Source: Osedax fenrisi (Eukaryota > Annelida > Polychaeta > Sabellida > Siboglinidae). From it: a DNA stretch of 64,000 nucleotides. The stretch covers positions 30,721,224 to 30,785,223 of the forward strand of contig OZ025241.1 of assembly GCA_964019155.1 (NCBI GenBank). Direction: 5' to 3'. Numbering within the stretch: the first letter of the stretch is position 1; every line of letters begins with the position of its first letter. This document shows positions 24,621-35,794 of this stretch, piece after piece. Below the pieces are notes generated by a model. That model saw nothing but the letters and a program-made list of their open reading frames with translations. It was not told where the DNA came from and did no database searches. Made by a program: the position numbers and the translations under genes.

Positions 24621-25259
24621 CAATAACTTGAAATATATTTAAAAAAACATCTTATATCAAAATATAAAATATATTTTAAATAAATTAAATAACTGATTCG
24701 CTAATTATTAACATTTTTCGAATACTTTTAAAATTGTTATCGTTCAGTTTTGTTTTTTTAGATATTATATTTATAGTAAGTTTAGTTTGACATTCAGAAT
24801 TCAAATATTAACTATGATATTTTATATCATTTTATAAAATTTATTTATAACATTTTATTTTTTACATTTTAATTATTTATATTTACATTTTTAAATAATT
24901 ATAATCTAACATAGCTAGAATATGATAAATTGAGAAGATCTCGCAACAAAATAGATATTGTGTATTAATGTATCCATTATTTCAGACTTTACAACATGAA
25001 ATAATATAGCTGATGTAGTTATATATATATATATATATATCTCAAAAATAGTGTGATAGATGTCTAGGTTGTCTCCTAGGATGTCTCCTATATTGTATCT
25101 TTAGTAATATATAATAATAATACATTTTATTTAAACACCTAGTAGCATATAATAATATTATATAGAATATACTAATAGCAATAATTCTCTAAGCTAATAG
25201 CTAATAGATAATAGCTAATATCTATAATTATCTAAAGTGTATTCAAATAATATTAACAA
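24621..25259. other. A+T-rich DNA, no gene
   Basis: Holds the degraded end of LINE C, a TA run (25021-25040) and short local repeats TAGATGTCTAGG/GATGTCTCCTA and AGCTAATAGCTAATAG. Copy C lacks part of these repeats. Confidence 0.5.
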
Positions 25260-25480
25260 TAAAACAAAATTATAATAAAATATGTTTCTTCAGTCTTTTG
25301 CGGAATATCGATATTGACGGATCACTTCTTTTCGCCAGAGGTAGCTTGTTCCAAATCGAAGCAGCTGCAATACTGAACACCTTTTTGTGATTTTTAATCG
25401 ACATCGAGCCTCTTCAAGTTTTATGGGATACCATCTCGAGTATCCAGTTCTATTCTTTGATAATAGCTTTGATAAATAGG
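25260..25480 (-). mobile_element. LINE family B-type C-terminal tail (minus strand)
   Basis: The minus strand reads ARCRLKITKRCSVLQLL, then a WNxLP-like FGTSYLWRKE region across a frameshift, then IRQYRYSAKD. At nucleotide level it matches 20081-20290 (GTTTCTTTAGTATTTTACGG against GTTTCTTCAGTCTTTTGCGG). Further copies: 37253-37440 in copy C and 58630-58850 in unit 2. Confidence 0.6.
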
Positions 25481-26902
25481 AAGATACTCTATAAATAATT
25501 ACTTTTTTAATTAAACATAAAGAGGGACAATTAGGATAATTAATTAATAATTTTGTATAAAAAACTAAATGTCCACTTTCAAATAGGAAATAGATTTAAT
25601 AATATTAAATTTCATTAACACTTATTCTATACTTGTACTATACTCGAGAGCTAAGACTTGTGACATCCACAGAACGTTTAAGAAGTAAATTCAAATATTT
25701 TATTATTTGTAATTTTAATTTTAATTACAGATTACAAGAATATAAACATTCTAAATAAAAATATAATATCATAATTATATATTTTAAAGGATTTAATTTA
25801 TAAGGAATAATATATAAGATTACAATTTTCAACATAAAAACAGCCATAATATAATATATATTCTATGAAGTCTTGCAGAATACTATTAGCATACGTACTA
25901 CTAATGTGTATCTATCTAGCGAAGTATTAGAAGATGAAATAGCAACGATAATAACATATAATATATCGTAAAAGTTTTGGAAAGAATTGGTTGAATACTT
26001 CATCTATATGAATTTAAGTTATGTTAATATGTTAATCTTAATTTTAATCAGATATTTGATTATCAGTATATTAAGCTCACCGAATTAGTGATTTAACATG
26101 ATGATACATTATATATCACTTGCCGAGTATATTATACTGATTGGAGAACAATATATTATTCTTAAACTCTTTAACTATGAATAATTTGGGTGAAGCATTC
26201 CACTTGAGAAATTAAACAGGGCGTTTGAAATTTAAAATTAAATATTTTTATAATGTTGAACGATAATGAATTTTAAGTATTTGTTATTTATACTTAAACT
26301 AATGTATATGAAAGAGTTTATGTAAATGTAGTGTTTTATCAATCTTTAGGGACATACGAAGTATATTCTTTAGTTATTTGAATAGAGGAGTGAAATATCA
26401 GGATAATAAAGTATTTTAATCTAGTAAATATGGTATCAAGAGTATTGTGAATATTTGGAATATAGCCATCTCTATATAATAGCTTTAGAGGATATATATG
26501 TGTACATCGCAATTAATTTAAAATTATAAGACATAAGTCACATTTGTATTCGGTTAGCAATTAATAATAGGTCAGATAGGATAGTCAGATAGGATAGTAA
26601 TGATATTGGATATATTAAAACTAATATTAGTTGGAAAGTAATATGTGTAATTATTAAATAACATCATAATGTAATATAATTACTGAATATTACAATATTA
26701 ATGGAGTTATATATAATTGTTATTTATTTAAATACAATTAAGAATACTAAACATTTCTTATCTATCTTAATTTGAAGATAAAAGAATTGTTGAAAGAGGA
26801 GTATCGGGAACGATAAGAATAATACATGATACAACTAATGTCGTTCAATGGAACACTTAACATATTAAATATAACCTTTTGAAATATTAAACGAATATTA
26901 TA
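25481..26902. other. unclassified A+T-rich DNA shared by all copies
   Basis: No gene, RNA or transposon signature recognised. The stretch is preserved in copy C (37450-39530) and in unit 2 (58850-60870). At 25718-25719 unit 1 lacks 598 bp that both others carry. Confidence 0.5.
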
Positions 26903-26991
26903 GAGTATATAAATATATCATACTAAATATTCTATTGTTAAATATTATATTCATTAGGTATTAAATACTATTAATGTGTAGAATATTGCAT

Positions 26992-26997
<6 letters not shown>

Positions 26998-27043
<46 letters not shown>
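26998..27043. repeat. (TA)n microsatellite
   Basis: TA run that differs in length between unit 1, unit 2 (shorter by 10 bp) and copy C. Confidence 0.95.
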
Positions 27044-27049
<6 letters not shown>

Positions 27050-27352
27050 TTCGATTAACTTTTAAATTAATTAATACATTTATATATTTCTTAGTGATCT
27101 ATTTAATTAAAGTATATATAAAATTAAACATTTAATTAATTATGTAAAATATTAAATATTTTATTAAAAATACAAAATGAAATTATAAAATAATACTTCT
27201 TCGAATAACATTCTTCTTTTTGTGATATTCCAATTCTGAATAAATAATAAGATATTAATTTTGTACTAGACATTATATTATTGTATTGATTAAAACTATA
27301 TATAATCGGGTAACTAACCAATTTAAGGGCATGTCATACAGTACTAGTGAGA

Positions 27353-28553
27353 TTACAAGTTTTTATCGGCTGCTTCTTCAGTTGTTCGGTTATCTATATC
27401 GATTTCTGGAGTCGTTTCTACCGAAGTTGTCAATTTGCTGGAATCTTCTATTAAATGATTATATAATTTATTCATTAATTATAAAATAGTATGTTATTAT
27501 TTTCGTTTTAAATCATTTATATTAAGATTTCGTTTTAAATATCATTATTTATTAACAAAATATAACACATTATTATAAATATCCTTACCTTGAGTGGTTA
27601 CTACTTCAGTTGTTCGATTATCTATATATATAAATGGGGTCATTTCTACTGTAGTTGATTTATCAGTTCCTACTTTAGTAGTTCTAAGTCTATATATGAA
27701 TGGAGTCGTTTCTGCCGTCGTTTTCAACTTTCTGGAAGCTTCTATTAAATGATTATATAATATATTCATTAATTATAAAGTAGTATGTAATTATTTTCGT
27801 TGTAAATAAATTAAATTTATATTTTTTTAAATGTTTATTATTTATTAAAAATAATATAACGCATAATTATAAATATCCTTACCGTGAGTAGTTACTACTT
27901 TAGTAGTTCCAAGTCTATATATGAATGGAGTCGTTTCTGCTGTAGTTTTCAACTTGATTATAGGAGCAGCTATTCAATATTTATATATTTCATTAATTAT
28001 ATGTATTTTTAATATTAAAATTATAAATATTAATTACGATATTTATAAAAATTATGTAATATATATTATTCATATAACATAATTGATACCTTTAATAATA
28101 TAATTTAAAACTTTGATTATGGTATATATATATACATTAATATTATATATATATATATATATATGTATATAGGAAATTTAAAACATAAATAGTAAATTAT
28201 TTAGTTAAATAAATTTCTTAAATTAAATATTATTTAAATATTACTTAAATTTATTAACTTTATTAACTTTTCACCACATTTTATTAATGTCATTTATTAA
28301 ATAATAATTATTAAATTATATATATTTAAGAATTTTATATATAAATAATATAAATAAATATGTATATATATATTAATTTATTCATATTGTTATTTTATAA
28401 TTAAAATTCTAATGAAAAATTTATATATTTAGAAAAGTAAACTGTTATCATATTAAATATATCCCTATTAACAACACTAATTTGTTTATAAGTATATTAC
28501 TAACCAATTGTATAACACGCAAATAGTACTATTAAATATAATGATGAATTCAT
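27353..28553 (-). CDS. short secreted Thr-rich paralogue of the peritrophin-like gene, chitin-binding domains lost (four exons)
   Basis: Exons: 28505-28553, 27883-27969, 27589-27741, 27353-27447; every intron is phase 1 with GT..AG ends. Spliced CDS is 384 nt, 127 aa. Exon 1 encodes MNSSLYLIVLFACYTIG, almost the signal peptide of the 3009-5779 gene. Exons 2-4 each encode a repeat of the form (A/E)xSxKLxTTxETTPxI; exon 3 carries it twice over. No cysteine follows the signal peptide. The last exon runs into sequence matching the tail of the long gene's exon 6, but one base out of frame, so it ends at TAA (27353-27355). It seems to have arisen by deletion of the chitin-binding exons. Function unknown; a small O-glycosylated secreted protein is inferred. 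It could also be a decaying pseudogene that still reads open. Confidence 0.72.
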
Positions 28554-28639
28554 GGTTACAGTTTTATAGATATATCTATCTATTTAATATATTTATATAA
28601 CTAGATAATGATTATGTATTGCTATATTATATTATAGAT

Positions 28640-29105
28640 AAGATAGGATTTATTAAATATTGAAGCACGCGTATATAGTTATATAGTAACTCGCCGTCAT
28701 GCATCAGTAATCGCATATTTGTAATTCGTTTCACTTTCCTATGCTTTATTGATATTAATTAGCCAATATTTGTAATAATTGCCATTAAATATTAATCTTT
28801 TCGTTCTTATGATTTACGAGCTTCTAAATATCGAACTGTGTAGTAAATTTACTAATAATCAACGATATTTTACGATATGACATAACTTCTACCTACGTAG
28901 ACAATGGATGATTACGTATTCTATTGCTTCATATGTTTTATAAGCCCGTAACATCATTAGGTATGGCAGTAGTTTTAATAATAAGTCATAAACATATTAA
29001 ATATCCAACATTCACGATTTGTGACGTCATATTCTTGACTTTATTGTTAAACATATCCCAATCTCTAATAAGTGAATTGATTATAAATCACTGTATATTT
29101 GAAAT
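28640..29105 (-). promoter_or_regulatory. conserved upstream region of the short paralogue, with TATA box
   Basis: ACTATATAA on the minus strand at about 28679-28686 lies some 130 bp before the start codon, as in the long gene. The TAACTCGCCGTCATGCATCAG segment, the CTACGTAG palindrome at 28893-28900 and CATATTCTTGACTTTA are shared with the upstream regions at 5880-6300 and 32265-32760. A 64-codon plus-strand reading frame at 28924-29118 is not kept in the inverted copy and is not called. Confidence 0.5.
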
Positions 29106-29176
29106 TCACCTTAAATAAACCTACTTATATTAAAATGATGTTATAAGTAATAGTAAACTATTACTATATATATACA

Positions 29177-29196
29177 CATTTTATTAATTCACGATT

Positions 29197-29229
<33 letters not shown>

Positions 29230-29310
29230 AATATATATATATATACATTTTATTAATTCACGCTTTAATATATAAATATAATTATATATATTTTATTAAT
29301 TCACGCTTTA

Positions 29311-29349
<39 letters not shown>

Positions 29350-29390
29350 AAACTTTATTTAAATATATATATATAAAGTAAACTTTATTT
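29177..29390. repeat. A+T minisatellites
   Basis: Three copies of TTTTATTAATTCACGxTTTA separated by TA runs, then two copies of TAAAGTAAACTTTATTT. Unit 2 carries the same array at 63135-63350 with small length changes. Confidence 0.85.
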
Positions 29391-29475
29391 ATATGAATGA
29401 ATATTTATATTCCCGAATATTTAATATAATATACTGCATGAAATTCAGAAGCTATAAGTAACTTATATTAAGAAT
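29387..29475 (-). mobile_element. LINE family D 3' terminus, minus orientation
   Basis: Matches 6780-6870, the 3' end of LINE D including the ATTC-type tail. It faces the plus-strand copy at 29540-30050, forming an inverted pair of about 85 bp. Confidence 0.65.
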
Positions 29476-29539
29476 ATTATTATAACAACAATATTAATTA
29501 AAAAACAACATTCATCTTATAATATATAGGATAATAATA

Positions 29540-30050
29540 AATTCAAGATTCCTTTAATAAATATAAATTCAAAGACATTTAGTAACCTATTATGGACCTA
29601 TTTACTGGAATAATATACCAAAACACATTAAATCATATACTAGTATTGTCAAACTTTACCAATTTTGTTCAAAAATCAAGTATTTAATATATCATGTAAT
29701 CTATGTTAAAAATTCATCTCTTTTATAATATTATTATTATTATTTTAATTTTATGAACATAAGTGTTATTATTATTAAGCATACTACTATTACTATTAAT
29801 ATTATTATTATTATTAATGTATATATTCGATATTAATATTCTTATATTACATCATTATTATTATATAATATATATATATATATATATATGATCTTATTTT
29901 ATTATTATTATATTATCAATATATGATATTTGTATTATAAGGGTATACTTAATAGAAGCTACTTATAGCTTAAACTACCTATAGCTTCTGAATATCTTTC
30001 CGTATATTATATTCAATATTCTGGAAAATAAATATTCATTCATATAATTA
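29540..30050 (+). mobile_element. LINE family D, C-terminus and 3' UTR (plus strand)
   Basis: Translation around 29575-29690 reads YYGPIYWNNIPKHIKSYTSI and VKLYQFCSKIKYLI, the WNxLP..I..xxSxxxFK tail of LINE ORF2. It is followed by trinucleotide-rich DNA and the 3' terminus seen at 6767-6870 in the opposite orientation, ending in ATTCATTCATATA. Confidence 0.65.
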
Positions 30051-30103
30051 AAATTTACTTTATATATATATATATTATATATATATGCCTAAACTCTGTT
30101 TAT

Positions 30104-30132
<29 letters not shown>

Positions 30133-30134
<2 letters not shown>

Positions 30135-30190
30135 TTGACTCCCGATAAGTTGGACACGTAAGGGAACGAGGAAAATATCCGTCAGCGTGA
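30133..30190. mobile_element. possible pogo/Tigger-type terminal repeat remnant
   Basis: GAGTTGACTCCCGATAAGTT, then GGACACG, resembles the CAGTxGAxxCxCGATAAGT ends of pogo-like DNA transposons. It is G+C-richer than its surroundings and follows a TA run, TA being the usual target. No matching second end or transposase was found nearby, so this is tentative. Confidence 0.35.
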
Positions 30191-30691
30191 TTTCAAAGTA
30201 TTATATAGGTACAAAGATATTCAATGAATGTATTTTTGTATGTGCTATACACATGATATATATATACTTCTGCAGTATTATGAGGATTTAAAAAAATATA
30301 ATTTAAAAAATAATATTTAATAATCATGTATAAATATAATAAGTAAATTTTTTTAAATAAAATATTTCTATAAGAAATGTCGTATTTCACCTATTTATGA
30401 TTATATTTATATCAATATAATATACAAATATTATTTTAATTATTTACTATTTGTTTATAGCTATAGCTATAGCGTTGTGTATACACAAATCAATAGGATA
30501 ACTATAATAGTTTTATTTTTCAAAATATTCATTTATACCTGTAGGCATAGGTAGTTATTATAAAATAATATTAGTTAATAGTAAATAGATCTATTATAAA
30601 ATAATTATTCAGAGTATAACAATAAAGTGAAACAAAAATTACAAAAATAATTTAAAAATTAATATAAATGCTATGTATATCAAATAAAACT

Positions 30692-30722
<31 letters not shown>

Positions 30723-30769
30723 GTATATATAAGATTAACACTGTAAAACTTATGTTTTAAAAATGTATG
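30191..30769. other. A+T-rich DNA, no gene
   Basis: No coding or structured feature beyond a TA run (30691-30713) and a short AGCTATAGCTATAG repeat near 30460. A 65-codon hydrophobic frame on the minus strand at 30193-30390 has no supporting feature. Confidence 0.5.
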
Positions 30770-31940
30770 CATATAGGAGATGTTGCAATATTCTGATTAT
30801 GTTCACTAATAAAGTCCTACATTATATTTCAAATATAGATGTTCAATATATACATTAAAAATTAATTTAAAAAGTTCATTTAATATTTAATATTTCTATT
30901 TTATATTTAATATACCTCTAAATATACAGATATGTAAATTATTTGATAAAACGATTCAAAATTATAATTCATCCATAATTATATGAGATTTTAATTTACA
31001 AAATTTAATTGGAAAGTATATACATTTCTTACCTATATACATTTCTTACTTATAATAATAGTTATACATTACTCTACATTTAGATTATTAATATTAATGA
31101 ATTAAATAATTCATTTTCACAATTAATAAAGATGTCAACTCGTAATAATAATATTGTTTTAATTATTACTAATGACAAATAATTACTATCTAATATAAAC
31201 ATTGGAGATTATTTCGTATTATATAATACTAAAAGTAACCACTATTCTGTTTCGTTAATGTACATATTGAAAAAAACCCATGTATACAATTTTAAAATTA
31301 AATAATTTTGATTTTAATTAATAAAATATAAAATTGATTAAATACCATCTTTCTAGATTTAATTGAGCATATCTAAATTCAAATTATTATAATATCCATC
31401 AAAAAGTCGAATATTTGATAATATTCTAAATAAATTATTTATATCGCATGTTACTAATTTAAAATACAATATTAAATGTCAATACAATAATAAATGTACT
31501 ATTGAATAATATATTGCAATTTAAGAAGAAAGTAAACATTAATTTCCAAAATCAATAATTTAAGCAAGGAAATAGAAACCACACACTTTAAGAGAGAGAG
31601 AGAGAGATCATTGTAATAAATTCAACAAATACATTTTATTTTATTAATTTATATGAAAAAAGGTAAAATATAATATGTGGAGTATCTCCTCAAATTTATA
31701 AATCAAATAACACTATTTCATTTCAGATATCGACAAAGAAAATACATTATAGTAATATTTTTGTTCAACAAAATATATTTAAATTTAACAAAATGAGAAT
31801 AGAAATGCACCCGAATTTTGTAAATATAACTTAAAAAAATTTGACAATATTGATTTAAATCCTGAAATAATTAAAATATTTTCAAATTGACAATAAATTA
31901 CACATACTTTCGGTACTGATGTGATACAATATTCTTGCAG
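30770..31940 (+). mobile_element. second LINE family A fragment (endonuclease to RT start)
   Basis: Aligns with 9235-9690 and 10330-10620: the GGxVAIF-like start near 30775, the ICKLFD and GDFN region near 30925-30990 (GDF changed by a stop), the STRNNNIVLIITND region near 31135, and LNPEIIKIFSN near 31855. It lacks the unrelated stretch present in the first copy near 9830-10300. Strongly decayed. A short AG run lies at 31591-31607. Confidence 0.65.
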
Positions 31941-32163
31941 TTCTTGTTTTCTCTTGTATTTATCAATACATTAATAAACGATAAATAACAAAATAAGACA
32001 AACATGTTTCTATTTGTATTGTATTGTCCTCAAAGTTATTTATAACATGTATATGTCTATGTCTTATCAAGGGGTTCATTTGTATCCGCTATTTGTATTA
32101 TATTAAATATATATATATATATATATATATGAGATTTCAATAGACAAATATTATTAATAGTAT

Positions 32164-32211
<48 letters not shown>

Positions 32212-32264
32212 TTTATGTATTAAAACGTGAATCAAATATGTATATATTATAACTAAGAAATACT
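31941..32264. other. A+T-rich spacer before the inverted copy
   Basis: Nothing recognised apart from two TA runs (about 32105-32130 and 32170-32200). Confidence 0.5.
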
Positions 32265-32690
32265 TTAGTATATTTAAGTGCATTTAAAACAACACAGTGA
32301 TTTATTATCATTTCTTCATTAGAGACTGTGATATGTTTAATAATAAAGTCAAGAATAGTCGTCACTAATCCTGAATGTTGAATATTTCATATGTTAATGA
32401 CTTATTATTAAAACTACCTAATGATATTACGAGATTATTAAACATATGACACAATACATTATGTAATCACCTATTGTATACGTAGGTAGAAGTTACGTCA
32501 TATCGTGAAATACCGTTGATTAGTAGTACATTTACTACACAATTCGACATTTAGAAGCTCGTAAATCATAAGAACGAAAAGAATAATACTTAATGGCAAT
32601 TATTACAAATATTGGCTAATTAATATCAATAAAGCATAGGAATGTAAACGAATTTCAAATATGCGATTACTGATGCATGACCGGGAGTTA

Positions 32691-32700
32691 CTATATAACT
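32691..32700 (+). promoter_or_regulatory. TATA box of the inverted paralogue
   Basis: CTATATAACT lies 124 bp upstream of the ATG at 32824, matching the position in the minus-strand paralogues. The upstream block 32265-32680 is the conserved promoter-side region. Confidence 0.5.
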
Positions 32701-32823
32701 ATATACGCGTGCTTCAATATTTAATAAATCCTATCTTATCTATAATATAATATAACAATATATAATAATTATCTAGTTATATAAATATATTAAATAGATA
32801 GATATATCTATAAAACTGTAACC

Positions 32824-33456
32824 ATGAATTCATCATTATATTTAATAGTACTATTTGCGTGTTATACAAATGGTTAGTAATATACTTATAAACAAATTAG
32901 TGTTGTTAATAGGGATATATTTAATATGATAACAGTTTACTTTTCTAAATATATAAATTTGTCATTATAATTATACTTACTTACTTATGTCGAGCTCTCG
33001 CTCGACTCTTCTTTGCCTTTTGTCTCCAATCATTTCTGTCCAATATCATCGTCTTTATCTCATTTATATCGTCTAGTCCTATGTCTTCTCTTAGATTATC
33101 TACAAAAGTGATGATTTTGCGACCTCTTCTTGTAATACCATTTGTCGGTTCCCAAAGGACAAGTTTATGAGCCATTTCCTTGTCGTGTCTCATCAAATGA
33201 CCTGCACGTTTTAGTCTTCTTTCTTTTATTACTTCAGATATTCTTGAGAGTCCATTATATAGCATTATGTTATTGATTTTATCTTTCCAGGATATGTTTA
33301 AAGCCATTCGGAGAAGTCTGGTGTAACATCCATCTATTCATTTATTCATAGTTTTTGTAGTTGTCCATGTTCAGCACCATATGTTTATATAGTTTAGAAT
33401 TATAATTATAAAATAACAATATGAATAAACTAATATATATATTTATATAGTGTGTG

Positions 33457-33534
<78 letters not shown>

Positions 33535-33708
33535 TATATATATTATTCTAAAATATATATAATTTAATAAGAAATACTTAGTTAATTACATTTAAAAAAT
33601 GTGGTGAAAAAGTTAATAAATTTAAGTAATTTTTAATTTAAGAAAATGTATTATACTAGATAATTTAATATTTATGTTTTAAATTGTATATATATATATT
33701 GTTTTATA

Positions 33709-33749
<41 letters not shown>

Positions 33750-34459
33750 TAAATATCGGAATTAATTATTTATAATTTTAATATTAAAAATACATATAAT
33801 TAATGAAATATATAAATATTGAATAGCTGCTCCTATAATCAAGTTGAAAACTACGGCAGAAACGACTCCATTCATATATAGACTTGGAACTACTAAAGTA
33901 GCAACTACTCACGGTAAGGATATTTATAATAATGTGTTATCTTTTTTTAATAAACAATAAACATTTAAAAAAAATATAAATTTATTTACAACGAAAATAA
34001 ATACATACTACTTTATAATTAATGAATATATTATATAATCATTTAATAGAAGCTTCCAGCAAGTTGAAAACGACGGCAGAAACGACTCCATTCATATATA
34101 GACTTGGAACTACTAAAGTAGGAACTGATAAATCAACTTCTGTAGAAATGACCCCAGAAATATATATAGATAAACGAACAACTGAAGCAGCAACTACTCA
34201 AGGTAAGAATATTTATAATAATGTGTTATATTTTGTTAATAAATAATGATATTTAAAACGAAATCTGAAAATAATTTATTTATAACGAAAATAATTACAT
34301 ACTATTTTATAAATAAGTAATGCATTATATGATCATTTAATAGAAAATTCCAGCAAATTGACAACTTCGGTAGAAACTACTCCAGAAATAGATATAGATA
34401 ACCGAACAACTGAAGAAGAAGACGATAAAACAACATACATTACAGATAAACACTTATAA
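32824..34459 (+). CDS. inverted short secreted Thr-rich paralogue (four exons)
   Basis: Exons: 32824-32872, 33827-33913, 34050-34202, 34344-34459; GT..AG introns, all phase 1, same exon sizes as 27353-28553 except a longer last exon. CDS is 405 nt, 134 aa. Exon 1 encodes MNSSLYLIVLFACYTNG. Thr-rich repeats follow (KLKTTAETTPFIYRLGTTKV, twice), and a C-terminal end DKTTYITDKHL that the minus-strand relatives lack. Compared with them, exon 3 differs at seven of 51 residues with only one silent change. Intron 1 holds a 423-bp LINE. No chitin-binding domain. Function unknown; secretion and O-glycosylation are inferred from the signal peptide and Thr content. Confidence 0.7.
32976..33398 (-). mobile_element. 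423-bp 5'-truncated RTE-like LINE in intron 1
   Basis: A minus-strand open segment of 108 aa (32981-33307) with RLKRAGHLMRHDKEMAHKLV, LWEPTNGITRRGRK and DRNDWRQKA resembles RTE-like ORF2 C-termini. Its 3' end is a TAAG repeat tail. Flanks show ATTATAATTATA at 32964-32975 and 33399-33410, a likely 12-bp target-site duplication. The minus-strand relatives of this gene lack it, so it arrived after the inverted duplication. Confidence 0.8.
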
Positions 34460-34912
34460 TCACACTAGTTCTGTATGGCATGCATTAAATCGGTTAGTTA
34501 ACAGATTATATATATATATATATATATGTATAGTTATAATAAATAAAATAACATAATGTCTAATACAAAATTAATATCTTATTATTTATTCAGAATTGGA
34601 ATATCACAAAAAGAAGAATGTTATTCGAAGAAGTATTATTTTATAATTTCATTTTATATTTTTAATAAAATATTTAATATTTTAGATAATTAATTTAATG
34701 TTTAATTTTATATATACTTTATTTAAATAGATCACTAAGAAATATATAATTGTATTAAGTAATACAAGTTAATCTAAATATAATATATTTCTCTAACTAA
34801 AATATGACTAACTGACATTTATGCAATATTCTATACATTAATATTATGTAATACCTAATGGACATAATATTTGACAATAGAATATTTAGTATGATATATT
34901 TATGGGGAGAGC

Positions 34913-35119
34913 GGGGCAGGTTAAGCCTGTTTTTTTATAAACACATTTAACTTGTAATTTTATTAATATATATTAATAAAATAAAGTGCATAAGATAACT
35001 ATAGTTTATGACCAATAAGTAACATTTATAAAGCAGTATAATGATAAATAATTAATTATATAATTACATAATTATTTTTTTAATTTGGCTCAACCTGCCC
35101 CGTTAGACGGGGTTGAGCC
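34913..35119. mobile_element. candidate small TIR element (MITE)
   Basis: GGGGCAGGTTAAGCC at 34913-34927 is, with one mismatch, the reverse complement of GGCTCAACCTGCCCC at 35087-35101. A further GGGGTTGAGCC follows at 35109-35119, giving a terminal hairpin. The interior is A+T-rich and non-coding. It sits exactly at the break of the inverted copy, so it may mark or have used the rearrangement junction. Confidence 0.6.
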
Positions 35120-35173
35120 ATATAGAAAAAATGTAAAATTTAAGATATAGTTAAAAAATAAACATAGTTAAAG

Positions 35174-35221
<48 letters not shown>

Positions 35222-35324
35222 TAGTTATTCACACATATATGCACAATATTAATATCAAAATAAATGAAACATTTAAGGCAATATGTTATAATTTCTTTAG
35301 ATACTCTCTGTTTAAATTCAGCAC

Positions 35325-35362
<38 letters not shown>

Positions 35363-35794
35363 CATATGACGTAGCATTCAGTTTTCTTTTATAATTTCTC
35401 ACTATCTATTAAAATATATATATAATATTAATGAAAATGTAAATAACAAAATTAAATAATTAATAAATTTGTATCAACTAGTTAGTTAATAACATAATTA
35501 ATTAATAATTGTGTTAATTATATTTAGTACTAATTATAATTAAAAATATCATTACTTTGTAATAATATGTTAACCTATTATGTAATTAAATAAGTATTAG
35601 TAATAATTAATAGATCTACCCAATATATATTTAGTATGCTTTATTTAAATTAATAGTAATAATTAATAGATCCACCCAATATATATTTTTTTGTACTTTA
35701 TTTAAATTAAAATAACTTATATAAATTATTTAAATTAATTATTTAATTATTTAAAATAATTACTCAATTATATATTTAATTAATTAGATAAATT
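35120..35794. other. A+T-rich DNA, no gene
   Basis: Holds TA runs (35179-35216, 35337-35361) and a direct repeat of about 60 bp, AGTAATAATTAATAGATCxA followed by CCCAATATATAT (about 35600 and 35650). No protein signal. Confidence 0.5.

Larger units (their letters stand above)
32265..34901. repeat. inverted copy of 26903-29105
   Basis: The reverse complement of 26903-29105 aligns here, covering upstream region, gene and 3' flank, and enlarged by a 423-bp LINE insertion at 32976-33398. The match stops abruptly at about 34901 in GATATATTTAT. The two arms are separated by about 3.2 kb, so they could form a large palindrome-like structure. Base differences show the arms are older than the tandem duplication. 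Confidence 0.88.

Noticed and set aside
27136..27321. 61-codon minus-strand frame downstream of the short gene
   Set aside because: 3' flanking DNA; low complexity and not joined to the gene by any splice signal.
28924..29118. 64-codon plus-strand frame upstream of the short gene
   Set aside because: Not kept in the inverted copy at 32265-32460; it lies in the shared upstream region of the minus-strand gene.
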